Both the position numbers and the translations under genes were made by a program. A stretch of 8,483 nt of DNA from Thiopseudomonas sp. (GTDB lineage: Bacteria; Pseudomonadota; Gammaproteobacteria; Pseudomonadales; Pseudomonadaceae), in NCBI GenBank assembly GCA_023228985.1, contig JALOAC010000048.1, forward strand, positions 1 through 8,483, written 5' to 3'. Shown in pieces: positions 1 through 5,255 of this stretch. The notes below the pieces were generated by a model that searched no databases, was not told the origin of the DNA, and saw nothing but the letters and a program-made list of their open reading frames with translations. The stretch's first letter is position 1. Each line of letters begins with the position of its first letter.

Positions 1-44
1 TGTTGCTCATGATCAGCGACGTCCGCAGTACTGGCTTGATAGGC

Positions 45-120
45 TTTAACAATCAGCTGCACCGCTACCGATTTTCCGCCGATTCGCTGCTCCAAACCAG
101 CGCGTGAGCCGGGCGTTAGC
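45..120. repeat. Probable integron attC recombination site
   Basis: This reads as a folded attC site. The outer R arms are TAAC (47-50) and GTTA (115-118), followed on the right by GC. Unpaired spacers of five bases (51-55 and 110-114) follow. The L arms are then GCT-G-CACCGCT (56-66) against AGCGCGTGAGC (99-109), pairing at 11 positions, with an extra unpaired G at 59 and one bulged C at 103. Between the arms lies a central region of 32 bases. R box, unpaired spacer, L box and extrahelical base in this order is the known architecture of attC sites, whose folded bottom strand is bound by the integron integrase. The R boxes match the consensus RYYYAAC/GTTRRRY only partly: CTTTAAC lacks the first purine and GTTAGCT breaks the third R. 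A toxin-antitoxin cassette directly downstream supports the call. No integrase gene lies in the window. Confidence 0.62.
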
Positions 121-125
121 TGTGA

Positions 126-154
126 TTGCCTTACCCGCATAGTGATACTATAGT
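126..154 (+). promoter_or_regulatory. Probable sigma70 promoter of the toxin-antitoxin cassette
   Basis: A -35 box TTGCCT (126-131, 4 of 6 matches) is separated by exactly 17 bases from a -10 box TATAGT (149-154, 5 of 6). It lies 30 bases upstream of the antitoxin ATG and inside the presumed cassette, just after the attC core. Toxin-antitoxin genes in integron arrays are known to carry their own promoters, which fits. Confidence 0.5.
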
Positions 155-162
155 GCTACTAT
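139..162. promoter_or_regulatory. Double palindromic operator overlapping the TA promoter
   Basis: Two dyads of the form ATAGT-N3-ACTAT lie at 139-151 and 150-162. They share two bases, so their centres are 11 bases apart, about one helical turn. They cover the -10 box at 149-154. Phd/YefM antitoxins are known to autorepress their promoters by binding adjacent palindromes, so this is most likely the autoregulatory operator of the downstream pair. The dyads are seen directly; the binding role is inferred. Confidence 0.6.
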
Positions 163-184
163 TGGTCTTGATCAGGGTGCGTCC

Positions 185-439
185 ATGAAAGTTGAGTTTG
201 TTACAAACCTTAAGCGCCAAGCCACAAAAATCTTGGCAGATCTGCATTTGTCCAAAGAACCGGTACTGATCACTGAACATGGTCAGCCATCCGCTTATCT
301 CGTTGATGTGCAGGATTAGTTTATGCAACGTCGGCTTGAGCTGCTTGAGGGGCTCTCACGGGGAGAGCGCGCTGTACTTGAGGGAAGAACGTACAGTCAA
401 AGTGAGGCTAGGGAGAAAATGAGTAAATGGCTGAAATAA
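185..439 (+). pseudogene. Phd/YefM-family antitoxin, interrupted by an in-frame amber stop
   Basis: The ATG at 185 has an AGGG Shine-Dalgarno sequence seven bases upstream. The first 44 codons give a typical Phd/YefM N-terminal DNA-binding domain, with the motif ITEHGQPSAYLVDV at about residues 29-42. A TAG at 317-319 follows the residues VQD, where relatives have a tyrosine (DY). Reading straight on in the same frame gives the expected remainder: MQRRLELLEG, then GERAVLEGRT, ending EKMSKWLK at TAA 437-439. That is about 84 residues, the normal family length. A single TAT/TAC to TAG change therefore explains the break. The product should be a 44-residue fragment lacking the C-terminal toxin-neutralising region unless the stop is suppressed or is a sequencing error. 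The end overlaps the toxin start by 13 bases, as is usual in these operons. Confidence 0.75.
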
Positions 440-666
440 TCTGGACAGAGCCAGCCCTTCAGGAACTGGATGCTCTCGCGGAGTATGTTGCGTTGGATAA
501 TCCTGAAGCGGCCAGCCATTTGTTCGAAAAAGTGTTTGATAAAGTTGAGCGTCTGGAGAATTTTCCCCAATCTGGACGGGTTCCTCCAGAACTGCCCAAT
601 TCCGTATACAGCCCTTCGGGCCAGCCTTTGGCTGTTACTCCCGTTGGTCGTTGCGCCTTGTGTTAG
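427..666 (+). pseudogene. RelE/ParE-family toxin, C-terminally truncated
   Basis: The reading frame starts inside the antitoxin end (ATG 427, AGGGAG about 12 bases upstream). It begins MAEIIWTEPALQELDALAEY and continues through LDNPEAASHLFEKVFDKVERL and FPQSGRVPPELPNSVY, an unmistakable RelE/ParE N-terminal region of about 60 residues. Family members are normally 95-100 residues and continue with a beta-sheet core carrying a conserved arginine (R-x-x-Y/F type segment) and a final strand. Here, after SVY (about 606), the frame runs into unrelated sequence (SPSGQPLAVTPVGRCALC) and stops. The lost part forms much of the ribosome- or gyrase-facing surface, so the protein is probably inactive. This fits with loss of the matching antitoxin by a nonsense mutation. 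The junction coincides with two tandem hairpins at 611-634. Confidence 0.72.
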
Positions 667-667
667 C
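611..667. repeat. Tandem hairpins plus attC-like GTTAGC core at the toxin breakpoint
   Basis: Two perfect small hairpins abut. GCCC-TTC-GGGC occupies 611-621 and CAGCC-TTT-GGCTG occupies 622-634. They begin five bases after the last recognisable toxin codon. The stretch ends with GTTAGC (662-667), the same core as the attC site at 115-120, and the toxin stop codon lies within it. It may be the right half of a second, rearranged attC. No matching left R or L arm was found upstream, so this remains tentative. Confidence 0.35.
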
Positions 668-915
668 GTCCTCGGTAACGTTATTTAGAGGCTCCTTGAG
701 CGCGTCCCTGCCAAAGCTCTATCCGGCATCACGCATGAAGCCAGAGACGGTTTTGCGGCTCATGTATCAGGCGCAAAGGTCCAGTAAATCTAACCCAGAG
801 TTCCAGCTCGGTTGGGGTTAGGGACTCAATCGTAAAGCCTTGTCGCCGTGTTTTTGCTCGTGCCAGCGCTCATATTCTGTAAAATAGCTGTGAACCTCTG
901 AACAGGAACATAAAA
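668..915. other. Gene-free stretch between cassette remnant and SIMPL gene
   Basis: No convincing coding region was found on either strand. It contains an inverted repeat CTAACCC (790-796) / GGGTTAG (815-821) with an 18-base loop. A reverse-strand open stretch of about 40 codons (roughly 880-750) has neither start nor recognisable domain. Near the right end TAAAAT (about 881-886) could serve as a -10 element for the downstream gene, without a well-spaced -35 box. It probably represents decayed cassette or other accessory DNA joined to the chromosome. Confidence 0.4.
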
Positions 916-1635
916 ATGAATGCATTAAATATCAGAAGCGCTTTGGTTTTAGGCTTAACCTTGGCGCTGGGCTTGGCCGTGCTGGGCTATCAGTTAGCGG
1001 GTGCGGCGATTGAGGTTAAGCAGTACGATAGAAGCGTTACGGTCAAGGGCTTGGCGGAAAGGGATGTTATCTCTGACATTGTTTTATGGCCGGTTGAGTT
1101 TGCCGCTGCAGGAAATCAGCTTGAAGAGCTGTACGATCTCATGGAGCAACATACTGGGAAAATTAAAGCCTTTCTAATCAAGAGCGGTGTGGCTGCAGAG
1201 GATATTACGTTTTTGTCACCCTCGATAACGGACAAGTCTGCTCAGCAATGGGGCGGTAATGAGAGGGCTGAGTTTCGTTACACCGCCACGCAAACGGTGA
1301 CTGTGTATTCGAAGAATATAGAGGCTGTGCGCGCGGTCATGAGCCAGCTGTCGGAGCTGGGTAAGCAAGGCATAGTGTTTACGGGTGATAATCATCAGTC
1401 GCAAACAGAATATATCTACACCAGCTTAAATCAGATCAAGCCAGAGATGATTGAGGAGGCAACCCGTAATGCCCGGGAAGTGGGGGAGAAGTTCGCTAAA
1501 GACTCTGCCAGTAAGCTGGGTAAGATTAAAAAAGCCTCGCAGGGACAGTTTAGCGTCAGCTCAAGAGACAGAAGCAATCCGCATATTAAAAAAGTTCGCG
1601 TGGTATCGACGGTGGAATACTACCTGTCTGATTAA
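916..1635 (+). CDS. SIMPL domain-containing (DUF541) membrane-anchored periplasmic protein
   Basis: This 239-residue protein has a hydrophobic segment at about residues 8-30 (LVLGLTLALGLAVLGYQLAG) that is either an uncleaved signal anchor or a signal peptide. The SIMPL/DUF541 domain fills the rest. It starts with the characteristic strand RSVTVKGLAERDV (39-51), passes through an AEFRYTATQTVTVYS strand and the helix EEATRNAREVGEKFAKDSASKLGKI, and ends in a beta strand (VVSTVEYYLSD). Length and layout fit the family of periplasmic proteins with this single domain. The family is widespread in Gram-negative bacteria, and its molecular role is poorly defined. AGGA at 904-907, eight bases before the ATG, supports the start. 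It stands alone, with no co-directional neighbour closer than 339 bases. Confidence 0.88.
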   Translation: MNALNIRSALVLGLTLALGLAVLGYQLAGAAIEVKQYDRSVTVKGLAERDVISDIVLWPVEFAAAGNQLEELYDLMEQHTGKIKAFLIKSGVAAEDITFLSPSITDKSAQQWGGNERAEFRYTATQTVTVYSKNIEAVRAVMSQLSELGKQGIVFTGDNHQSQTEYIYTSLNQIKPEMIEEATRNAREVGEKFAKDSASKLGKIKKASQGQFSVSSRDRSNPHIKKVRVVSTVEYYLSD

Positions 1636-1645
1636 ATCAGCGTGA

Positions 1646-1880
1646 CCCAGTATTATGGGTGAGCAAGACATTTCACTTGGAGGTGCGCTAAGGAATATCA
1701 GAGCCACTTTCATCGTTTTAGTGCTTACTCTGTATACCCACTGCAATGGCTGAGCGTAGTTGCCGTACGGATTCTTTTAGTACCATGCGGTGTAATTAAG
1801 CGGTCAACATCAGCGCTTAATTCAGCTTGGAATGCGCCGCCACTGAGTGGCCCAGTAATAAGCTAGGACATATTACTGGG
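1646..1880. repeat. Inverted-repeat cluster, possible small MITE-like element
   Basis: The intergenic stretch 1636-1974 has no convincing gene but is full of dyad symmetry. CCCAGTATTA (1646-1655) faces TATTACTGGG (1871-1880), an inverted pair matching at 9 of 10 positions and 235 bases apart end to end. Inside are a perfect 9-base inverted repeat AATTAAGCG (1794-1802) / CGCTTAATT (1814-1822), a short palindrome CCACT-G-AGTGG (1840-1850) and a third copy of the end motif, CCCAGTAATA (1851-1860). That copy forms a perfect 10-base hairpin with 1871-1880. Terminal inverted ends, small size and lack of coding potential suggest a MITE-like non-autonomous element. No target-site duplication is evident, so stacked regulatory hairpins remain an alternative. 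Confidence 0.35.
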
Positions 1881-1974
1881 GGTTACAGGTCGCTGCTATG
1901 GTAAAATAACCCAACGTTAAAACAGCATCGCTTGCTGGTTTACTCAGCGCCTCCCTAAGTCTAGGAATTTTATT

Positions 1975-2451
1975 TTGAAAAATAATGATATTTTGCGCCG
2001 CATTCGTTATGCCTTTGATTTTAAAGACAGTGCCATGGTTGAAATCTTCGCTTTGGCTGATTTCAAAGTAACCCGCGAGCAAGTGACTGCCTGGCTGAAA
2101 AGAGAAGAGGATGATGGTTTTCTAGAGCTTGGCGACAAAGAATTAGCGGTGTTTCTTAATGGTCTTATCAACCTTAAGCGTGGTAAGCGCGAGGGGGAAC
2201 AGCCGAAGCCAGAAGAGCATCTGAATAATAATATGGTGTTCCAGAAACTACGAATCGCTCTAAACCTAAAGGCGGAAGACATTCTAGCTATTTTTCAGCT
2301 GGTAGATTTGCGGGTTAGCAGCCATGAGCTCAGTGCTTTTTTCCGTAAACCCGGGCATAAAAATTATCGTGAGTGCCAGGCCCAAATTTTACGTAATTTT
2401 TTACTGGGTGTGCAGCGCCAACTGCGACCGCACGCAGAAAATGTGGACTGA
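1975..2451 (+). CDS. yehS: DUF1456 family protein, YehS-like
   Basis: This 158-residue protein closely matches the layout of Escherichia coli YehS (about 156 residues). It consists of two tandem copies of the DUF1456 module. The first begins NNDILRRIRYAFDFKDSAMV and the second NNMVFQKLRIALNLKAEDIL. Each has a following helix with V-T/S-x-E-x-x-A/S (VTREQVTAWLKRE and VSSHELSAFFRKP). The C-terminal segment GHKNYRECQAQILRNFLLGV is also typical. The function of the family is not established. The start is TTG at 1975: no in-frame ATG exists nearby, the homologous N-terminus begins within the first few codons, and an AGGA (1963-1966) lies eight bases upstream. A strong terminator follows, so the gene is probably a monocistronic unit. 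Confidence 0.88.
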   Translation: MKNNDILRRIRYAFDFKDSAMVEIFALADFKVTREQVTAWLKREEDDGFLELGDKELAVFLNGLINLKRGKREGEQPKPEEHLNNNMVFQKLRIALNLKAEDILAIFQLVDLRVSSHELSAFFRKPGHKNYRECQAQILRNFLLGVQRQLRPHAENVD

Positions 2452-2482
2452 CAATCGCCTTTGTGTACGGTGAAGCAAGCCC

Positions 2483-2517
2483 AAACGCGCAATCAGAAAT
2501 GACTGCGCGTTTTTTTT
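2483..2517 (+). terminator. Rho-independent terminator after the DUF1456 gene
   Basis: The stem is ACGCGCA (2485-2491) / TGCGCGT (2504-2510), with one A-C mismatch, then TCA/TGA and a GAAA tetraloop (2496-2499). A run of eight T follows (2510-2517). It lies 31 bases past the stop codon. Because AAA precedes the stem, a short T-run also exists in the reverse sense, but no minus-strand gene needs it. Confidence 0.9.
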
Positions 2518-2650
2518 GCCATAAATAGTAAGCGAGTATGAGCAAAGTAACGAAAACAGTTGTCCAACTCTCCGTATGCAAGGGTGATGTGTGCGTTTCG
2601 TTAAACCCGTGTTACAGGTGTTCGTATTGCTTCATTTATTGCATTGAACA

Positions 2651-2680
2651 TTGACAATAATTCACATTAAAGCCTAGGGT
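2651..2680 (+). promoter_or_regulatory. Probable promoter of the DUF883/YqjE-like operon
   Basis: A perfect -35 box TTGACA (2651-2656) is followed after 18 bases by TAGGGT (2675-2680), a moderate -10 box. It ends 37 bases before the ATG of the first gene. The downstream words CTAGGGTTG and CTAGGTTG (2674-2682 and 2691-2698) form a short direct repeat. E. coli homologues of the first gene are expressed in stationary phase under RpoS; the sequence alone does not show whether that holds here. Confidence 0.5.
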
Positions 2681-2717
2681 TGTATACCGACTAGGTTGCC
2701 TTTTGGAGGCTCTGATC

Positions 2718-3032
2718 ATGGCTAAAAAAAATACAAATGTAGATAAGGAACAGCTAATGGAGGAGTTTAAAGCCCTCGTTGCTGATACCGAGCAATTGCT
2801 ACAGCACTCTGCCGAGTTAACCGGTGATAAAGCTGAAGAGCTACGCGGACAAATTAATTCTAGCTTGAAGCGTGCTCGTCAAGCGCTGAGCTCCACGGAG
2901 CAAGCGATGCTTGAGCGCGGCAAAGAAGCCCTGAACAGCAGTGAGGAATACGTGCGCGAGCATCCGCTGCAATCGCTAGCCATCGGCGCAGGAGTTGGCT
3001 TTTTGCTAGGTTTGTTAGTGTCTAGGCGTTAA
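2718..3032 (+). CDS. DUF883 family protein (ElaB/YqjD-like), C-tail-anchored inner-membrane protein
   Basis: This 104-residue protein has a long charged amphipathic helical region (about 8-80) rich in E, K, A and Q, likely coiled coil. After it comes the family's conserved EHPLQSLAIGAGVGFLLGLLVSRR ending (81-104). This is a glycine-rich membrane helix with terminal arginines, typical of ElaB/YqjD/YgaM proteins. In E. coli YqjD is known to be an inner-membrane protein that associates with stationary-phase ribosomes through its N-terminal part. The same role here is inference. ATG 2718 is preferred over TTG 2703 because GGAGG (2705-2709) sits eight bases before the ATG and lies inside the longer frame. 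It is the first gene of a tight cluster with the YqjE- and YqjK-position genes. Confidence 0.9.
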   Translation: MAKKNTNVDKEQLMEEFKALVADTEQLLQHSAELTGDKAEELRGQINSSLKRARQALSSTEQAMLERGKEALNSSEEYVREHPLQSLAIGAGVGFLLGLLVSRR

Positions 3033-3034
3033 CG

Positions 3035-3403
3035 ATGACAGAGCATAGCTATTTGGATTCTTCGCGGCGCTTAGGCGCCGCAACGCTCGATTTAATCAGC
3101 GATCATGCAGAGCTTTTTGCCCTTGAGTTACAAGAGCAAAAACGCCACAGCACGCAACAATTAATCTGGCTTGGGCTGATTGCCGCCTGTGGTTTTATGC
3201 TGTTTTTGTTATTAAACGGTTTGCTGGTGGCGTTGCTTTGGCCTGTGTACGGGCCCCTGCTGCTGGTGGCGATGTCCGTGTTTTATGCGCTGGCTGGAGC
3301 CGTCTGCATTTGGCGCATGAAACGAGAGCAGCGCCGCACGCAGTCACCCTTTAGCGCTTCGCTTGCGGAACTCAAGAAAACCAAGGAGCGGCTATTACCA
3401 TGA
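3035..3403 (+). CDS. YqjE-like phage-holin-superfamily membrane protein
   Basis: This 122-residue protein has an N-terminal amphipathic helix (DLISDHAELFALELQEQKR, about 19-37), typical of the YqjE / holin-X superfamily III fold. Two strongly hydrophobic segments follow at about 43-69 and 72-93, then a basic cytoplasmic tail. It begins two bases after the DUF883 stop and overlaps the next gene by four bases (ATGA), which indicates translational coupling. Despite the holin name no lysis gene is nearby, and the context is the conserved chromosomal yqjD-yqjE-yqjK arrangement. The biological role is unknown. A weak TAGG lies about nine bases upstream of the ATG. Confidence 0.85.
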   Translation: MTEHSYLDSSRRLGAATLDLISDHAELFALELQEQKRHSTQQLIWLGLIAACGFMLFLLLNGLLVALLWPVYGPLLLVAMSVFYALAGAVCIWRMKREQRRTQSPFSASLAELKKTKERLLP

Positions 3404-3738
3404 GTTTAAAACAAGATAATCCCGTAGCCTTGCGTAAACAGCTGATACAAATGCGTATGGAGCTGAACCGGCAAAAAATTCACCATGAAGGTTTGGCTTT
3501 AATAGAGCCTATCCAGAAAATCCGTAGCTACAAAGAGCGTTTTTTCCACAGCGCAAATCCCTTGCTATTAGTGGCTGGGGTCACTCTGGCGAGTTTTTTT
3601 ATAACACGCAAACGCCACTCAGTGAGCGGTTTTATTCCCGTCTTAAGTATTGCCACCAGCTTGGCACGATTATTTATCAATGCTGCGCCGTCCAGTGCAA
3701 AAGACAACACCACTGCGTCTACTAAAGAACCAGAATAA
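3400..3738 (+). CDS. Small membrane protein in the yqjK position
   Basis: This 112-residue protein has a charged N-terminal half (VALRKQLIQMRMELNRQKIHHEGLALIEPI, about 9-38) likely to be helical. Two hydrophobic stretches follow, at about 53-69 (ANPLLLVAGVTLASFFIT) and 77-94 (GFIPVLSIATSLARLFIN), then a polar threonine/serine/lysine-rich tail. It overlaps yqjE by ATGA and has AAGGAG (3383-3388) 11 bases upstream. Sequence similarity to E. coli YqjK is not obvious by eye; the call rests on position, size and the charged-helix-plus-membrane-segment design. The function is unknown. Confidence 0.7.
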   Translation: MSLKQDNPVALRKQLIQMRMELNRQKIHHEGLALIEPIQKIRSYKERFFHSANPLLLVAGVTLASFFITRKRHSVSGFIPVLSIATSLARLFINAAPSSAKDNTTASTKEPE

Positions 3739-3762
3739 ATACCCTGTATTTTGGAGGTTAGT

Positions 3763-4059
3763 ATGATCGAGCGTTACAGTCAGAGCGAGATAGAGGCGGC
3801 ACTGAAAGCACTTAATAGCGATGCGAATAAGGCGTGGTGCATTAAGGAAGATAAGCTGCACAGTGAATTTAAATTTGCCAACTTTGTGGCAGCATTCGGC
3901 TTTATGACGCAAGTGGCCATGCTGGCAGAGCGCGCTAATCATCACCCTGAATGGTTTAATGTATACAACAAAGTGGTTATCAGTTTAACCACCCATGATG
4001 CTGGCGGGATTTCTGAAAGAGATTTTAAGCTGGCTCAGGAAATAGCAAAACTAGTTTAG
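3763..4059 (+). CDS. phhB: Pterin-4a-carbinolamine dehydratase (4a-hydroxytetrahydrobiopterin dehydratase)
   Basis: This 98-residue protein, the full family length, dehydrates 4a-hydroxytetrahydropterin. The enzyme recycles the pterin cofactor of aromatic amino acid hydroxylases and may serve other pterin pathways. It shows the signature [E/D]KLHSEFKFANFVAAF (30-44) and the active-site block ERANHHPEWFNVYNKV (56-71), with catalytic HHPEW (60-64). The second conserved block LTTHDAGGIS (75-84) contains the third histidine, H78, and D79. ATG 3763 is chosen over TTG 3751 because GGAGG (3753-3757) lies five bases upstream of the ATG and overlaps the longer start. It follows the yqjK-position gene by 24 bases, so read-through from the operon promoter is likely. 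No phenylalanine hydroxylase gene is in the window, so the substrate source is not shown. Confidence 0.9.
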   Translation: MIERYSQSEIEAALKALNSDANKAWCIKEDKLHSEFKFANFVAAFGFMTQVAMLAERANHHPEWFNVYNKVVISLTTHDAGGISERDFKLAQEIAKLV

Positions 4060-4103
4060 GTTGCAGTTGAAAATAGGTGCCTTGGCTGGGCAGCATACAG
4101 GGG

Positions 4104-4529
4104 TTAATTTTCCAGCGTAGCGTTCAGTGTTATCTCTGTATTGAGCAGCTTGGAGATAGGGCAGCCCACTTTAGCTTTGCCGGCAATTTCATCAAACTTA
4201 GCCTGATTAATGCCAGGAATGCGCGCTCGCATGTCTAGCTGCACGGCGGTCACGGTAAAGCCATCACTTTTCTTTTCCAAGGTCACCGTAGCCTTGGTGT
4301 CGATGCTGTCTGGGGTCAGTTTCTCCTCGCCCAGCAACATGGCAAAAGCCATCGAGAAACAGCCGGCATGCGCCGCCCCGATTAACTCTTCAGGGTTGGT
4401 ACCTGGAGTATCTTCGAAACGAGTATTGAAGCCGTAAGGGTTGTTTTTTAGAGCGCCACTTTGGGTTGAAATAGTCCCTTTACCTTGTTTAAGGTCGCCT
4501 TCCCAGTGGGCTGATGCGGTTTTTTTCAT
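4104..4529 (-). CDS. osmC: OsmC family organic hydroperoxide reductase
   Basis: This 141-residue protein matches E. coli OsmC (143 residues) almost end to end: AHWEGDLKQGKGTISTQSG (7-25), NNPYGFNTRFE (29-39) with the conserved arginine R37, and NPEELIGAAHAGCFSM (45-60). C57 is the peroxidatic cysteine, and VGCPIS (121-126) carries the resolving C123. OsmC-type enzymes reduce organic and hydrogen peroxides in the cytoplasm. The start at ATG 4529-4527 is supported by GAGG seven to eight bases upstream; an in-frame ATG nine codons earlier has no such site. It lies downstream of arfB in the same direction but 124 bases away, with a 17-base palindrome between them, so it may have its own promoter. 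Confidence 0.93.
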   Translation of the reverse strand: MKKTASAHWEGDLKQGKGTISTQSGALKNNPYGFNTRFEDTPGTNPEELIGAAHAGCFSMAFAMLLGEEKLTPDSIDTKATVTLEKKSDGFTVTAVQLDMRARIPGINQAKFDEIAGKAKVGCPISKLLNTEITLNATLEN

Positions 4530-4596
4530 GACGTTTCCTCTCTGTAGACTTACCAATGAAAGTCGGCCTTGTGGCTCGCTTTCCTGTGTGGTTGAG

Positions 4597-4613
4597 ACAC
4601 TGTAAAACAGTGT
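4597..4613. promoter_or_regulatory. 17-base palindrome upstream of osmC
   Basis: ACACTGT-AAA-ACAGTGT is a perfect 7-base inverted repeat with a 3-base centre, in the gap between arfB and osmC, about 70 bases upstream of the osmC start. It could be an operator of a dimeric regulator or a short hairpin in the transcript. It has no run of T after it on either strand, so it is not a standard terminator. Confidence 0.4.
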
Positions 4614-4653
4614 TCGGTTCAGCTACAGAGATAAGGAAGAGCAGAATGTCGTT

Positions 4654-5067
4654 TCAGAAATCGACTTTGCCACGCAGTGATTTGGTCATGCCGCGTTGCT
4701 TTTTTTGCTCCAAGCGTTTGCGCCGTGCGCTCTTACTCGGTTTGGTGGGTCTGCGAGATTTACTAATATGGGTGGCGGCGACGATAAATTGCTGTAAGCG
4801 CTCGAACGCATCAATTTTATTTTGTTCTTGGGTGCGAAATTGCTGGGCTTTGATGACCAATACACCCTCTTTGGTGATGCGGTTGTCATTGCTTGCCAAC
4901 AGCTGCTGCTTTTGAAAGTCGCTCAGACTTGAGGCGTTAATATCAAAGCGCAGATGAATGGCAGAGGATACTTTGTTGACGTTTTGCCCGCCTGCACCCT
5001 GGGAGCGTATCGCGCTAATGTCTACCTCGTGGTCGTCAAGGCTGATGGTGTCGCTGATAAAAATCAT
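4654..5067 (-). CDS. arfB: ArfB: alternative ribosome-rescue factor / peptidyl-tRNA hydrolase
   Basis: This 137-residue protein (E. coli ArfB/YaeJ has 140) releases nascent chains from ribosomes stalled on mRNAs without a stop codon. The release-factor catalytic domain (1-100) carries RSQGAGGQNVNKV with the GGQ motif at 26-28, which hydrolyses peptidyl-tRNA. It also has the typical LASNDNRITKEGVLVIKAQQ segment. A linker and a basic tail (SKSRRPTKPSKSARRKRLEQKK, about 101-122) insert into the empty mRNA channel in known structures. No separate codon-recognition domain is present, as expected for this factor. There is no clear Shine-Dalgarno sequence in the 20 bases before the ATG, which suggests low translation. 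Confidence 0.94.
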   Translation of the reverse strand: MIFISDTISLDDHEVDISAIRSQGAGGQNVNKVSSAIHLRFDINASSLSDFQKQQLLASNDNRITKEGVLVIKAQQFRTQEQNKIDAFERLQQFIVAATHISKSRRPTKPSKSARRKRLEQKKQRGMTKSLRGKVDF

Positions 5068-5102
5068 GGTAAGTTTTGCGTAAAGAGTCTAAGTGTTTGC
5101 CC

Positions 5103-5132
5103 ATCATAAGCCATTCTAAAATAGACTGTTAG
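5103..5132 (-). promoter_or_regulatory. Possible arfB promoter
   Basis: On the minus strand CTAACA (5132-5127, 4 of 6 to TTGACA) is followed after 18 bases by TATGAT (5108-5103, 5 of 6 to TATAAT). It lies about 35 bases upstream of the arfB ATG. The call rests on consensus matching only. Confidence 0.35.
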
Positions 5133-5255
5133 TTTGCGGCCTACGGCTAAGCTGATTAAGGTAAGGGTTAAAAGCTTCTGACCAGCAGGTGCTGAGGGCG
5201 TCAACAGGTCGGAATGTGCGGTGAAAAACCATGATTTTATAAAGCGAGGATGTTG

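Noticed and set aside
790..821. Second attC site
   Set aside because: The CTAACCC/GGGTTAG repeat spans only 32 bases and lacks L boxes and an extrahelical base.
1663..1866. Plus-strand open frame of about 68 codons in the SIMPL-DUF1456 gap
   Set aside because: It has no start codon, no ribosome site and no recognisable motif, and it runs through the inverted-repeat cluster.
3035..3403. Prophage holin / lysis cassette
   Set aside because: Two-helix YqjE-like protein in the chromosomal yqjD-yqjE-yqjK arrangement, with no endolysin, spanin or phage genes around it.
4597..4613. LexA (SOS) box
   Set aside because: LexA needs CTGT-N8-ACAG; here the two half-sites are separated by only three bases.
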